Source: Allacma fusca
Lineage: Eukaryota > Arthropoda > Collembola > Symphypleona > Sminthuridae
DNA: 64,000 nt
NCBI GenBank assembly: GCA_947179485.1
Contig: OX359248.1
Location: 5,287,501-5,351,500 of the forward strand
Direction of reading: 5' to 3'
The notes under the pieces are model-generated. The model did no database searches. It had not been told where the DNA came from and was given only the letters and a program-made list of their open reading frames with translations. The position numbers and the translations under genes are program-made. Positions within the stretch are counted from its first letter, which is position 1, and every line of letters starts with the position of its first letter. This document shows positions 36,349 to 50,000 of the stretch, one piece after another.

Positions 36349-37858
36349 ATAGAAAAATGAAAAAAAAAATTATTTGATTGCCAATATTTGTTCACAAGGA
36401 AAACACAGATAATGCTGGAACAAGCCAGAAGCTTCGAGAGAACTTGAGAAACTTTATAAACTGATCTTCCCAGGGAGACTTTCTTCAAACTCGCTCACAC
36501 TTACATAAATCGTCCGTTGAACTGACTCAAGAAACTGCTGGGCTCATGGAGTAGCCTCCCTATTTATGCATCATAGATATTGTAAACGATCACGGTAAAA
36601 GACTCTGTCCTCTCAATTAATTTAGAGTCAATCTGTTGCTCCTATCTGTGTGTAATTATTCATGGGATCGTACCATAGATCTCTACTAACTTAACTTGAA
36701 TACCATTTGCAAAGGAAATCATTTAGCACCTGATGTTGGATTTATGCACCGGACGTCGTGAATCTTTATTCCAATTGTCAGTTATTATTAGGCTTGAAAT
36801 AAACAGTATGTATTTCCCCCAAAAGCAAGCTCCTTACTCACTCCTCTCAGCCCTACCTGATGCACATTTGACATTACAGTAGTACTACAAACTGGAGGGA
36901 GATACAGAAAGTTGAGGATGGTGAGCAATTAGATCATGTTCACATGTACCATCAGAGATGTATTTATGCACATGTTATTTTGAATGTCAGGTTCATCCTT
37001 GTTTTACAGATACCTCAAAGGAGTTGCTGGGGGGATTGGAGGTCTATGGGTAGAGGATGCCATGGTACTATTTTTGCTCGACAGTATTCATTAAAACCAG
37101 ATAAAAGCGGACTTGAGTACTAAGTTCTTATTAGTACTGCTGGGAAGGTGTCATTTGGGCACCTGCCTATGCACCACTCGATCTAACAGTGAGCGTCAAC
37201 CAGCACAAAAAAAAACATATTATTTACGATTTTATCACTTTTGGTTACACAATATCTTAATGTCTTTCAACGCGTGTGTGAGTTGTTGCACAGAGGCGCC
37301 GATTCCTTGGAGAATTACCCTATAATTAAATATGTACATCCGTTTGAGACGAGCGGTGGAAATATCGGTACTTTTCAGTATCTATATGGAAGTGTGTACC
37401 TGGCAGACTCTGAGCTTGAGGGGTGTAGGTCAAAAGATCATCGTGACATTTAGATTTATCCCTGGTCTCAAATCAATTTGCCCGATTATCTTACCACCAG
37501 CTTTGAGCTTACAGTATAACCTGTAAATGCAAAGGTACATAGCTTCTGCGTAATTGAACCCTGGTTATAGGTAAACCTTCCAAAAAAACAACCGAGAGTA
37601 ACTGAAACGACGTATAACTATTTACATACATATGTACATAGTAAACCACGTACTTTAGATTCAGAATACGCTTTCTGTTTAACAATAATTATTACAAATA
37701 CGTACAGAAACTATTTCCCATTCATTGGTTTCTGTCAATTTTATAACTTCATCTGCTTAATTTTATGAGAGTCTGCAATCTGTATCATTTAAGATGTGTT
37801 AGGAATGTCTTGTATACGACACTTGTAAAAAATGGTTATGTAGCACATAGGATGTATC
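36349..37858. other. Intergenic, no gene confirmed
   Basis: A strong acceptor (CATCCTTGTTTTACAG, ending at about 37010) on plus is followed by an open stretch (YLKGVAGGIGGLWVEDAM in one frame) that stops within 27 codons. This may be a last exon whose partners I could not find. Confidence 0.4.
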
Positions 37859-38155
37859 TCAATGAGACCGATCATGCTTGCTAATCCAAACAGTGTCGTC
37901 TCTGGCACTAAATTTTATGTAACAGTCATAATTTCCATTGTAAATGAGGTGTCTTAAATGACAACAAGCAAACCGATGATGAGGAAAGTAAATGGAAATA
38001 GAAGCACTATCAGAGTTTACTTTTTGTAATGGATAGTGCCATTGAATATTGAACACATTTTGAGGAAACGGCCATCTCGCCAACCCGTAACATTTTTTCC
38101 TTCTCACAGCTCCAGACAGAAGGGATAGTGACAAAAAGACATTAGCACACGACGT
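37859..38155 (-). CDS. Candidate exon, secreted-like protein
   Basis: About 98 open codons on minus follow a pyrimidine-rich acceptor (TTTTCCCTGGATAG) and end at a TGA. The start is hydrophobic (CANVFLSLSLLSGAV), followed by alternating hydrophobic/polar segments suited to beta strands and by four cysteines after residue 20 (KKCYG, ACCHL, YDCYI). No initiator ATG is in frame, so a further exon would be needed. I do not recognise it. Confidence 0.3.
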   Translation of the reverse strand, partial: TSCANVFLSLSLLSGAVRRKKCYGLARWPFPQNVFNIQWHYPLQKVNSDSASISIYFPHHRFACCHLRHLIYNGNYDCYIKFSARDDTVWISKHDRSH

Positions 38156-38649
38156 CTATCCAGGGAAAATGAGCAGTAGTGTATCTAAGTATGTACCTGT
38201 TTGTGAGCAGCTCCAGATGTCTATGAAAACAAACAACTTCTAAAAATTTTCCGTGGAATTCTTGCATAGGATTAAATAGGTGAGCAATTAGCAGTGTTTC
38301 ATCTCAACTTTAACTTGTAAGTACTTTTAGTATCTACTTATGTTTAAAATATCTATATTAGTGCCTTTGACGAGACAGGATCAGGATCTAGTATTGGTAG
38401 TAAATCACCCTTTTAAAAGTATTAGCATCATGATATAGGAAAATACATCATATGCTCCCATCATTTTTTTGGAATTGATTTTCAAGGAGAAGATCATGAT
38501 TTGACGTTTTGAAAATGAAGGCTACGAGGTAGTAAATTGATGAAGCTTGACGTTGTTTGATGCAATAGTGCGCAGCAAGGTTTAATGTACCTGCGATATA
38601 TTGATCTGAATATTTGACAAGAAATGCACAGTATGGCCTAAAATCCAAA

Positions 38650-41261
38650 TATGTGCGGTTTTAGAGTTGAAAATCATATTTCAACTCTCGGGCCCGCCAA
38701 CTAACTCTGTCAACGTAAATTACTAGTTTTTCCTCAGAATTTGTAATTAATTCACAGGCTCGTCGGAAATCCTTACATGCTGGGAAGATATTTTTTTACT
38801 CACCTTGATTTTAATAAAGATGGAGAGTTCCCCTTTGGGAGATATTTAACTATTTCTCAAATTTATAAGGGATATTTTTGCGGGTTGAAAAATACCTATT
38901 TGAGAAACCTACCTATGATAATTTGGTCCAGAGATATTTTACTTCGAAACTGAGGTCACTGTTTGAAAAGTTTCCACGGGTATTTTGACATGTAGGGTCG
39001 CACGAAAACTTATTTAGCCGCAAACGATCATCAAAATAGAAGAAACACCAGGTTCGGGGAGGGCATCTCAATTTTTTATGAAATAGTATCAGGATATGCT
39101 TTGAAATCGGTTAAATATTGTGATTTAATATTCCGGGTTACCCGGATTTTTCACCTAATGAAATGTTTGTGACCTCTGTAATCTATCTGGGCGAACAAAA
39201 CTGGGAATTCGAAGGATGTGAACATTACTAATTGTAAGAGTAAAATTATAAATGATAAATCAGCATTGACATTTTTTGTCGAGTCAAAACCCGGTAGTTT
39301 TAAATGTCCCCGCCAAAAAGTCCGAATTCCGATTTTTCTTACCCGGAGGTTATAGAAAGCAAATCATTGAAATTTTGGGAGGATAAACCCTAAACTATAG
39401 GTATTTACATTATTTGGGGTACAACAAATTAAAAATTTCCCAAACAGAAACATTTTGTTGTAGGGGCCATTTTGAAAACTTTTCGAATTTAAAAAGAATT
39501 TACTCGGGACCTCAGCCCTTAAATTAAATTAGCCCTAAAATAAAAAATAAAAAAAAAGGTTAGGTCTCCAGCAAGCCCAGCTGTTTTTTACACGCAATAT
39601 TTAGAAAAACCTGGTACTGGTTTTTAAAAGTAGTAATTACTGCAATTCTTTTGCTGAAAGTATACCCCAAAAATAGTTAAGGACTGAAAGAGAGCTTTTA
39701 AGTGTTCTACAGATACTACTTCTTGTGTTTCAGTTGCCCCAAGATTTCCTGATTTAATCCATCGTGTCGTATGTTTAATGAAATACAAATCATGGTGACC
39801 ACTTTATTTAATCAGGCGAAATTTTCAGGAACGTTTCCTAATTCTGATCAATTTTTAATGACATTGCGGTGTTCGGAGTTTATATCTGTGATCAATCCTA
39901 AATATAATTATATTTGGTTCAGATGAGCAAGCTCTTCCTACCTACACGTCCATTACATTCAATTATACTGCCGAACAAATAGGTTGTAAACTTTTAACGA
40001 GTTCGGGATGACCGTATCCTCGGGCTTTATTATTTACAGCTTTGGATTAGCTTTACAAGCAAGGAATGCATTTTTGTAGGACGAATCTTTTCAGCTCTTT
40101 TGTATTCGTTCATGCCTTTGTATTTCTTCGCTTCAAATGCCTGCAAAGCAACTTTGTAGCAAATCTTGAGTTTAGATATTATGTACAAAAGTAAATTAAA
40201 GTATAAATTAGTTGCCATAATAAATTTTGATGCGCGTTGTAATTTTAAGGGTTAAGAGTCCGTAAATGGAAATTTACTCACAACTATATTACCACAGTTA
40301 AACCATAATTGTGGAGAAGGAGGCTTCATGAAACATCTTGTAACTCTCTATTCGTCTCTCGGAGTTTAATTTTCCCTTGTAAAGCCCCATGTAAGTATAC
40401 GTTGGAAATTCATGGAAGCTTAAAAAGGTTTATCTTAGCATGAAAGAAAACATACCCGTTGGCCCAAGTGTGACATATTGTTATTATGCAGATCTAAAAT
40501 CTGAAGAAAATATCCTACCGCTATGGTAGGACTTTTAAGCACAGGGAAAGGATAGGGGAACGAAACCGTCAATAATAACTGACATCGTGATGTTGAGAAT
40601 ATATGTTGGCGGTAATGGCGTCATGTTTTGTCTCCACTGGTTTCAAAATTTTAGATCAGCCAAAGGCTACTAATTCTGGAAGTAGGTCTGCCGGAAAACT
40701 CTTGATTCTCCGAATTGTATGTACTTTCTTTGATGTTGTAATTTTGATGTTGGAAACGTCCATTTAACTAACACTGTCGGTAATAGTCGCATGCTTTAAA
40801 AGGAAAAGCAACAATCTCATTTCCGGAAGACATGGAGTGGCAAATAGAGAGATCGGCTTCCTCCTCATTGAATACACGTACGACTAAAACATAAAATAAG
40901 ATATACGTAAACATTTTGTTTAAACCCGATTTTGAAGGTTTAATTAAATTCTAACTAAAATTTTCCTCCTTAAATTAAGGTAGCAAAGCACTTTTTAGTA
41001 ATTGGTTCTAAAAGCACTACAATAATTGATTCACCTTTGACCTTTCATGTACCCTGAACTGTAGAAACGTCCTGAAAACCAGAGATATATAAGTCCAGTG
41101 TACTAACCGTCTTAAATCTTTACAAAGAATATTGTGTAGGGTAAATTTGGTGCGCAGAACACGAATCTGGAAAAACTTTTCCTTCAGACGGAAGCATTGT
41201 CGGGGACAGAGCAGCTTAAAGGTTTATTGTGTAATGTACAGGATTGCATGGGCGCGAAAAC
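38650..41261. other. Intergenic, no gene seen
   Basis: AT-rich DNA. A minus donor (ATCAAG|GTGAGT) near 38800 follows only a short open stretch. Nothing else is supported. Confidence 0.5.
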
Positions 41262-41948
41262 TAGTGCATCGCATGGGTTCAAAACAGTCGAACCTGAACC
41301 TGAACCTGGACCCAAACTTTGGGTACCTCAAAAGTGTGAACCTGTACCTGAAAATGTACCCATTTAACAGGTTAAAATATTTTGATCCTGAACCTGACCC
41401 AATTGCATTTTTGTAGTACCCGCACCTGATTAGTACCTGAACCCGAAAAAGTACCCAAAAGACGACCTGAACCCGTGTATTTTTGAACCGGACCTGAACA
41501 TGTTTGGGTACTTGAGAATCCGAACTTTTTTAAAATTCTATCTTGTATTTAAAGTACAAATATTACAAAATATATTTAAAATGAATAAGAATGCAAATTT
41601 TCTGGTTCCTGGGACACCCTGCCATAGCTTTTGCGATGGAAATCATCTTGGAAGCTTGAAATTCTCCGGCCTTTAACTTTCAATTAATGAACCCAAACAT
41701 TTCAGGTCTTTTGTGATCAGGTTCAGGTCTTTCTTGTGTTACACCTGGTCCTGACAGGTAAATTCAAAACGGGTTTTTCTCTGTACCTGGTCCTGAACCT
41801 GAACCTGTACCCAATTTCACGGGTAAAAAATATTGTACCCAGAAAGGACCCAAAATTATTGGGTCCAAAATACATGCACCCATACTGAACCTGAACCTGG
41901 ACCTGAACCCAAATACCCGGGTGCGACCTGAACCCATGCGATGCACTA
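41262..41948. mobile_element. Non-autonomous hAT-like element, family B
   Basis: A 687-bp unit with 20-bp perfect terminal inverted repeats beginning TAGTGCATCGCATGGG. It is flanked by an 8-bp duplication with one mismatch (GCGAAAAC at 41254 and GCGGAAAC at 41949). The ends carry CCTGAACCTG/GGACCCAAA arrays in opposite orientation, the same design as family A with a different word. There is no transposase frame. The mismatch suggests some age. Confidence 0.88.
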
Positions 41949-42706
41949 GCGGAAACGCATTGTACTTTTAAGTTCAAGTCTTATTGTTAGCACGACAGCT
42001 GGGGAAATATTTCCAGGCAAACTTTCTCGACAGCATATGCCATGATGATAATTTATCCCGGTTACATCCAAATTGAAGTTATACTGTAAAATCATTGTAT
42101 TCATTATGAACCTTTTAATGTTTGGAGTTTATCTACCTTAGACTGAATTGTGCTAAAAAAACTTTTGAGGTACTATTTTTGGACTTGTTCACTTGAGGTT
42201 CCCGCAAACTCAGCAATAACTTCGACGTAACCGGAATTGTCATGTTATATTTAAGGCTCATATAGTACTCATTTCAATGACATATTTGTATTTCAACTAT
42301 GACTTATGCTGTTGATAAAATGAGCTTGGAAATATTTTTCCAGCTATCGTGCTAAGACTTTTGAACTTAAGTTCATATGTAAGTACAATGCACACTACGT
42401 ATATACATAGTATGTACTCGGTTGCTCTAACTACGACACTTAATCTATACCTTATCAATAATGACTTGCCTTGTTCAAAAAACTTTCTATCGTTTTCGGT
42501 TAGGTAAGGATTAATATGAGGTCCCCCCTCAAAAACAAAAACCAGAATGTAACCGACTTTTACTTTAACTGACATAATTTAAGCAGTATGTCAGGCCACT
42601 TGGTCTAGATAGATTAGATGATAAGATAAAAAAGGTGAAAATAGAAAGTTTTTCCAATTTATCCTTCAAAATAATATTCGTGCGTTTTGACTTCTTATAT
42701 TCCAAA

Positions 42707-43539
42707 TAGTGCTGTCCATGGGAACGGAAATTTGGTACCCATACCTGTTCCTGTACCTGTACCCATTTTGTCAGGAACTAACGCAATGGTCCTGTTCCTG
42801 TTCCCACAAAAATGGGTACCAATTCAAAGTTCCTGGACCTGTTCCTGCAGGAACAGGAATGTTCCTGTTCCTGTTCCCAAAAGTACATAAAGACTAGCAG
42901 AAAAGTACAGCCTACACATTTATGCCCCAGGTAACTCTATTTATGCGTCGATTAAAAAAAACCAAATATCAAATCGACTTTATTAAACATAAATAACAGC
43001 ACATCATCTCCAATATCTTTAGCTACTCGAATTTAAATGAGAATTCAGTAACAGTCATTAAACTAATCATCGCAGAGCAAAGTACAGTAGTAACTGAAAT
43101 TAGCCAAGACAGGTAGCACTTTCAATATACGTTTGCTGAACTAACAAGGATAAAAGTACGCTGGAGTTTTCTAAGCTACAATTTTGGGTTAAAGTTCCAG
43201 AGTGTTCCATTTTTGTCACGTATTAAATAATAATTATTTATTATTTTGTTAGAAAATAACGTGCGAAAGAGTAACTTATTTAACATGTTGCGACGTACTT
43301 TTAAAATAATATTTTATTTGTGAGGTATTTTTACATTATAAACTTCATGTGAATACCAGGTAGGTACACGTTTTGTTCCTGTTCCCAAACCCTCTTTTGT
43401 TCCCATATTTTGGGAACAATTTCTATGTTCCCAAATGTTCCCAAAGTGTTTTGGGAACAAAATTTGTGTTCCCGTACGCACCCATTCCTGTTCCTGTTCC
43501 CAAAAACCTGGGTGTCTCCTGTTCCCATGGACAGCACTA
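42707..43539. mobile_element. Non-autonomous hAT-like element, family C
   Basis: An 833-bp unit with terminal inverted repeats TAGTGCTGTCCATGGGAAC and a perfect 8-bp duplication ATTCCAAA (42699-42706 and 43540-43547). Subterminal arrays are built from CCTGTTCCTGT and GGGAACAGGAA words. The interior is AT-rich and non-coding. TAGTGCTG termini with 8-bp duplications are typical of hAT elements. It lies 759 bp from family B. Confidence 0.92.
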
Positions 43540-43997
43540 ATTCCAAAGTCGTAATGTTACCCTGTGAAAATGCTATCAGATTCTATACAGCGAAAGTAAC
43601 CTTAAAATGTATACATTGTGCTCATAACCATACAACACAAGCATTATGCAGTTGACATTTGACTTGCCGTATCTCTGGAAATTGTTGGTTTGTAACACAA
43701 GACTGTACAATCAGTACTGTAATCCTTCGTTACATGTCGGCTTTATGACCGATGAACCATGTACATAAATAGTAAGGAGCAAATCCTCCAATAATTTTCT
43801 GAATAGTCACGAAACCGTATTCGTAGTAAATAATAGGCATAATAGCATCGCCAGAATAAATAATTCATCGTATATGTAATATTATATTCAATTTATTTCC
43901 TGAAATGGTGCTACAATTTTACGACAATCCTATGGTATGGTCCAGCTGTCAAGCATAATCAATACACAATGTCCTCCACACATCACAGATTTACAGC

Positions 43998-45606
43998 TTA
44001 CACTTCCTCCATCTGTGATGTCGATTCGTCATTAAGTTGGTTTCTTGGCGTTCGAGCTGAAAGTAGATTATTCTACTAGTCACAACTTGTGACTCACAAG
44101 TAATATTGGTTTTTACAACAAAACTTTATATTTTGCTATAAAAGTTAGTAGCTGTAGCTAAAATTAGTAATATCATGAAATGTTTTCAAGCCCAACGGGT
44201 ATGAACCCATACTAACGAATGTCATACCTTTAATAATTCTCGGCATGGTAGCTGGCCCGACCCGATTTTTCCAGTAAACGAAGAAAAGCGTTACTCCCAG
44301 TAAAACAATTATAATTAAAGCTGGTATTATCCACAACAAGGAAACGGATTTCTTTCTGAAAAAGTTACAAACAATAAGGAAATAATTTACCGCACAAACA
44401 ACTATTGTATATGTACCAATAAATGATTGAACCATTAAACCGCAAATGTCTTGTTGACACCAAAACTCTGATTTTTGAAATTGGACATTCCTCCTTAATT
44501 ACCCTGAAAGTCCGCCAGGTTTTGAAATAGCGTAATCTTTGTAGTGACGCCGGTGTCCCGGAATGTCTTGGTAGTAATTGTAGTCATTGTCATCGTCCGT
44601 TGATGAAAAGGTTTTATTTTGGACTCTACAAAAATTATTGCCAATAGTTCCATTAACTTTTAATTAATGCTTTCTTTAAAAATTCTTAAAACTTTAAAAA
44701 AATTAATTTGGTATTCTAAGGTAGACCTCACAGGGCAAAGTAGTAGTCCCAGTTTTGACTCACAATACCTTCTATTCCCTCTTCAATTCTTTCGTCTGAG
44801 TCAGTTCTTGTGGATACAACAAATGAATTATAATTCATTTAAAAAATTAATTTTATAAAAAATTTATACATGCGGTCATTTGATTATGTGAAGTTATCCT
44901 TAGTTTAGAATGTGGTGAACAAAGTGCAAGCCCTACCGGTGTTGACCAAGACTATTCACAAGGCTTCTCATGGTGTCCCGGACATAAGGAATGTCACCAT
45001 ATTTGTTTGATAATCTCATGTGCATACCCTTGCTATGGACAATCAATATTAATCATTATTTCATTCAATATTGAATATTATAATGTGTAAAGGTATCCTT
45101 CCGGAAACAGTCGTAAAAAGACCATTAGGCTGAATTTTAAATATTATTGTTTAAATTAAATTGTAATTAAGCTCATAGTAAATTTTTGGAAAATCAAGCC
45201 ATGGGTGGTATATTTGTTGCCTTGCCAGTGTCCATGATAGCATTAGTGTATCAAAAACATTTGAATACCAAGGTACAATTTCGCGAACCTTTCAGCCACT
45301 CGTGCCAGTGCACTGAGGAAACCATTTTTAACGGATTCTTCCATCTCCATACTGTAAATAATTACATATATATAGTACATATTTGAACCTCCAATTTAGC
45401 CCCATTAAAATCTGTGACATGATTGTTGAGAATTAAATCCTATGTTATGTGCCACTTCAACATTGACACCTGACATACCTGTACGAGTCCTTCAGTGCTG
45501 GCAAAAATTTCCGTGGTTTGAATAGCTCAACAGTTATGGAAGCTCTTGTGCTCTGAGCACATGTAAGGATGAGTAAAATCGCATGGAAGTAGTTCGTTGC
45601 CCACAT
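43998..45606 (-). CDS. Small type I membrane protein E
   Basis: Four exons (45606-45479, 44625-44503, 44355-44228, 44056-43998) join in phases 2, 2 and 1 and give 145 residues. The signal peptide is about residues 1-22 (FHAILLILTCAQSTRA). The ectodomain has an NKT sequon and a striking Asp/Tyr tract (STDDDNDYNYYQDIPG), then HRRHYKDY. The helix (about 90-110) reads LLWIIPALIIIVLLGVTLFF. A basic segment (YWKNRV, TMPRIIKARTPRN) precedes an acidic end (QMEEV). This is the most complete member of the small-membrane set, and all donors and acceptors are canonical. The tyrosines next to Asp are candidate sulfation sites, which is inference. Confidence 0.85.
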
Positions 45607-47065
45607 TCCAAATCTGTAGCATTTATGTACCTCTTGCCCAAATTATTTCTATAGTGGTCATATGTGATGGTACCTTTTCACTATCCCTGCTGTTAAATAG
45701 CCTGTGTGATTCGCACTGAATTAGTACTAAACACTCAGAATCCCGCTTTGTTCCAAATAGAAACACATAAGAATTTCCACAATAATAATTCCTGCTCACA
45801 TAGTCCAAATGAACTAAAAGTTCATTCATCTTTCGGAAATTGCGCTAAAGTCGCTGCACTGCAATGCATTGAGTAGACTGCAGTGTAACTCTTTACAGTT
45901 ATTGTGTATTGTTATATATTATGCGGAATAGATTCAGAAACAGTTTGTTTACATTAATCATGACAAGCAATAAACATTTAAATGGAATTTTTACTATACA
46001 CAAACAACCGGCTACATGATATATAATAGATAAATAGTTTAGAAATTGCCTATTAACATACAACCATTTTATTTCCCATGTTGAATGACATCCTGCATGT
46101 ACAAATGCAAGGATATTTCTGAAACTTACTACAATAAAATTGTAGTAGTTAATGTTAGGAATCATTGTAATAAAAATATGTAGCTCTTCTAGGAAGTGGT
46201 TATATTCCAGGGGTAACTGGAGCTAATAACATAGAAAATAATTTTTTAAAAGCCACTAACATGAACGTCTGGTTCATAGCGACCCTGTAAGTTTATTCTA
46301 TCTGTGAGTACAGTACTATGTTTAGGTAATAAATAGATATGCCATCACAATCTAGTACTTTTTAAGGGGATAATGGTAAGGGCGAAACGCATCCCATAAT
46401 TGAAACAAAATACGAAATCCAACACATGCTACCAACTGTAACGAGTATAAACATCACGAAAGATGAAAAGACAACTGCTCAATGGACAATAAATAGATAT
46501 ACAGGAAACAGCAGTGGTTTTAATCATCTCTGTTTGCCTTAAGCATGCACATTTGTTTACACTTTGAAAATGTACAATACGGCTGTGCAACTTGTAGCTT
46601 TTATACAAGTGGCAATTAACTGGATTTGATAATCAAATAAAATACATATTATTACATTAAATGCACTTTGGTAATGTTCGCACATTCTAAATACACTACA
46701 TTAAATAAACCCAACTTTACAATTTTTCCACCAACTGTTCTTCTCTCACATTGAATCAGACACCTCAACCTCAGGTAATTACTTTAGAAAAGTCTCATTG
46801 ATAATTCATAGGCGGCATGCCGCAATCACAGCTTCGAAAAATATGTTTCATCCTTTTATAAGTCACGTAATAATTATTATTACATATATATATTTACAAA
46901 AGCCTGTAACATTAAGTACATTAAAAATTACAATCATAATTATTATTTCTACACTTCTGAAATAGATTTCATCGATATTTTCTAAATCCAATGGATTTCT
47001 GTAAGTTCGCTCTTCGACTCACTTCAGAATATTCACAAGAGTGACTATTGACTCATTATGACGTC
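45607..47065. other. Intergenic, no gene confirmed
   Basis: On plus, a short MNVWFIATL start followed by a GTAAGTTT donor at 46289 looks like a signal exon, but no partner exon was found. The rest is AT-rich. Confidence 0.4.
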
Positions 47066-50000
47066 TCACGAGGAGATCGAGCTGAACATCCGTTCATGAC
47101 CTGAAATCACAACAAGGATGGTAAATAGTCTCAAGTGAGAACTTAAGCATATATAAAAAAAATATATGTTTTTATCAAATTAACTTCGTACTCCTCTCCT
47201 ATCAGCTTGTGAAATCCTACTGTACACAAATCAGCAGGTGTCGGCTGAATACAATATGGGAATCCACACTCTGACAGACACGAGTAAAAAAAAGTGAAAC
47301 GTGCTAATTTTTCTAAGTCCGAGTCAGACAAACAATTTACCTCAAAGTTAGTTTACATAAATAGAAACGTTCTTCCATTCCAAAGGAGAGTCCCAAATTG
47401 GAGCAAAGCAGAAGAGCCTTGTCATGTTGTTGTTGTCATTTGCATCTATCTCGATTGCATTGCTCAAGGGAAAGTGAGCTAAAAACAAATACAAATACAG
47501 AATATAATCTCATAAGCACATAATTACAGGGGCATAATATCAATGAATATCCCAATGGTTCAGAGTTCAAACACGAGCAATCCCATAAGCAACAATTCCT
47601 GAAGATCCCATGGTCAGTACAGCTGATAACCAATAGTTCACTATAGTTTTACAGTATATATAGATATAAGTACATACTATCCTGTGTAGCGCCCTAATCA
47701 TAAAATCATCACCATTCCCTATTACCCTTTAATATAAACAACTTATAAAACAACTCAATTAGTACCCCTGGCAATACAGTTGTAAATGAACCTTTTGACA
47801 AGCATATTATCAGCATAATAGAATCATGAGCACTTCAAACTTACTCTCTTCAATGAAGTCCATTGTTCCGTCAGGATTTTCCCAAGCCATTTTCAAGCCC
47901 GTGGAAAAGAAGAAAGAGTTAGCATGGCAAACATATCTGTCTCTCACTCCCTTCGTTCTGCCAGGAGGAACGTCTTCTTTCATAATCGAGAGGATTTCTT
48001 CAATCGGTGGCATCTCATTGAAATCCGTGACTGAAAAATGCAGTAATGTTTTTGAAATGTACAATTCAAACAGGACAACCAATACTCACCCAAGAGAGAA
48101 TATTGACTAATTTAGTAACATGAAAAAAATATTGACTCACTGATAACATCTTGTTCTTTGGAGAATTGATGGAATGCCACATAATCATCATAGAAACATT
48201 CAATGATTCCAGCCTCCCTCGTCTCAGATAACTCATAAGCAACACATGATGTCTTAACTGGAACAACATGATGTTCACAGATACCAGAGCATTTCTTTCG
48301 TCTCAAGAACTTATTCTTCATACTGCAATCACTGAGGGACTCGCAACTGGCTGTTTTTATATTTGGTCTTTCTTGACTCCTCTTATTACAGCAGACAAGC
48401 CTGTGATTCCGTTTGTCATACACGAGTTCCAAAGGGCTCTTGCCTGGGAACAGAACACAATTGATATGTACCTCGTAGGAGGGGAGTAGGTCGTCATGTT
48501 TTTTTTTACATTTATATGGTAAGTTACTATTGGTAACAAGGAAAAATTAGGATAATCACAATGACCTCGAATTAATTTTTTTTAAAGGAAAAATTCTGAA
48601 ACATGATTAATATTCTTGTGATCAAAATCCTTCTTCGACCATTCCAAAATCATATATGGCTCTAAGAGCCCTACATGTTTTGGAATTATTAAAATACGGA
48701 ATGGAATATAAACTTGCTAGCTTTCCAGAGTACACTCTCAAAGCTTGTGAGCAATTATGCCACTCAGAATGTAGCTTGATACAATTTAGCAAAAAAAAAC
48801 TTGTTATATAATAGGTTTGTAGCTACGAGAAAATCCTCAGAAATATTTACACAAAGTTACACTTACCGACAGGTAGCTCATTGTCCCTATCATCCTCTGC
48901 AAAGAGAAATTACACATGTGAGCTGGTGTGCTTCTAATTTCTTCTTGACATGATTAATTTTTTTAAACTTTCAAGATCATGAGTCAATTTAGATATTGTG
49001 TTCAGATATAATTTGCATGTGAAACCATGTAGCAATAAAGTATAATTACCCATTAGTGGCTTGACAGTAATCCTGAGTTTATCCTGCCGATGCTCTTGCT
49101 CATAGGAACATACATACTCGCCCATCATCTCAGTCACAGTCTTCGGGAGCATGTTGAATCCTACCTTCGTGTCATACGTTAGATTCTCATTGGGTTCCAG
49201 ATGTTCCAGGGTTTCCTTTTATTTAAATTGCACGGCTAAAGTTAACTTTTACTATTTACAATTTATAGCTTTTGCCAACCAAAGTGTCATAGAATGTGTA
49301 ATAAATTGGAGACCAAACTTAAAAAATAGCCTCAAAACCAGGATTAACAAGCAATGACAAGATATAAATAGTATCTTCACCTCCATACAAAATTACTTAC
49401 ATTGTTCAGGTACTTATAAAGCTGAACCTTGGCCGATGCATTTGTGACCGTGCAAGGTAAGGTAATCCAAGCATCACTAATTTTCGGGTTTACGTGGACC
49501 GTGTGGGGCTTGTCGTTGTCCAGAAGAAACGTCGTGTTTCCTGTGCGAAAAAAGTTGAAAGACACATGAAGTAGATACATTAGTTCACAGACAAAAAAAA
49601 CTGAAAAATGACAATCATCTACTTAATTCCCCTAACCCTTTATATGGCATCCAGATCATAGTCATGATCTGAAAATCTATTGGAAGCTATTGATTCCAAC
49701 AAACAAATAGCACATTAAAGAGCAGGATGTGACGGATTTGGTAAATTGTCAAACATGTTTTTAACAAGAGAGCTCAACCTTGCCGAACCGTATCTGAATT
49801 GTTTCTTTAAGTGCATGCGTACATGCATAATACCAGTGGGAAAAAATTCTCATGAAAGTAATATTGTTATTTGCATTGTTAGTTAGGATCCCTGCCTATA
49901 CGAAAACCCTTGCGTGTGCATCTTTCCTTCTCTGCTCTGTGTACGAAAGCTTAATTTAGAAGTACCTGGCAGGCTGAAGATGAAAAAGGGTGATAAATGT

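Noticed and set aside
37113-37325. Plus open frame with hydrophobic start (STKFLLVLLGRCHLG)
   Set aside because: It begins at TTG rather than ATG and overlaps other open frames without splice evidence.
45186-45386. 66-codon plus frame starting MENQAMGGIF
   Set aside because: It lies inside the first intron of membrane protein E on the opposite strand and has no other support.
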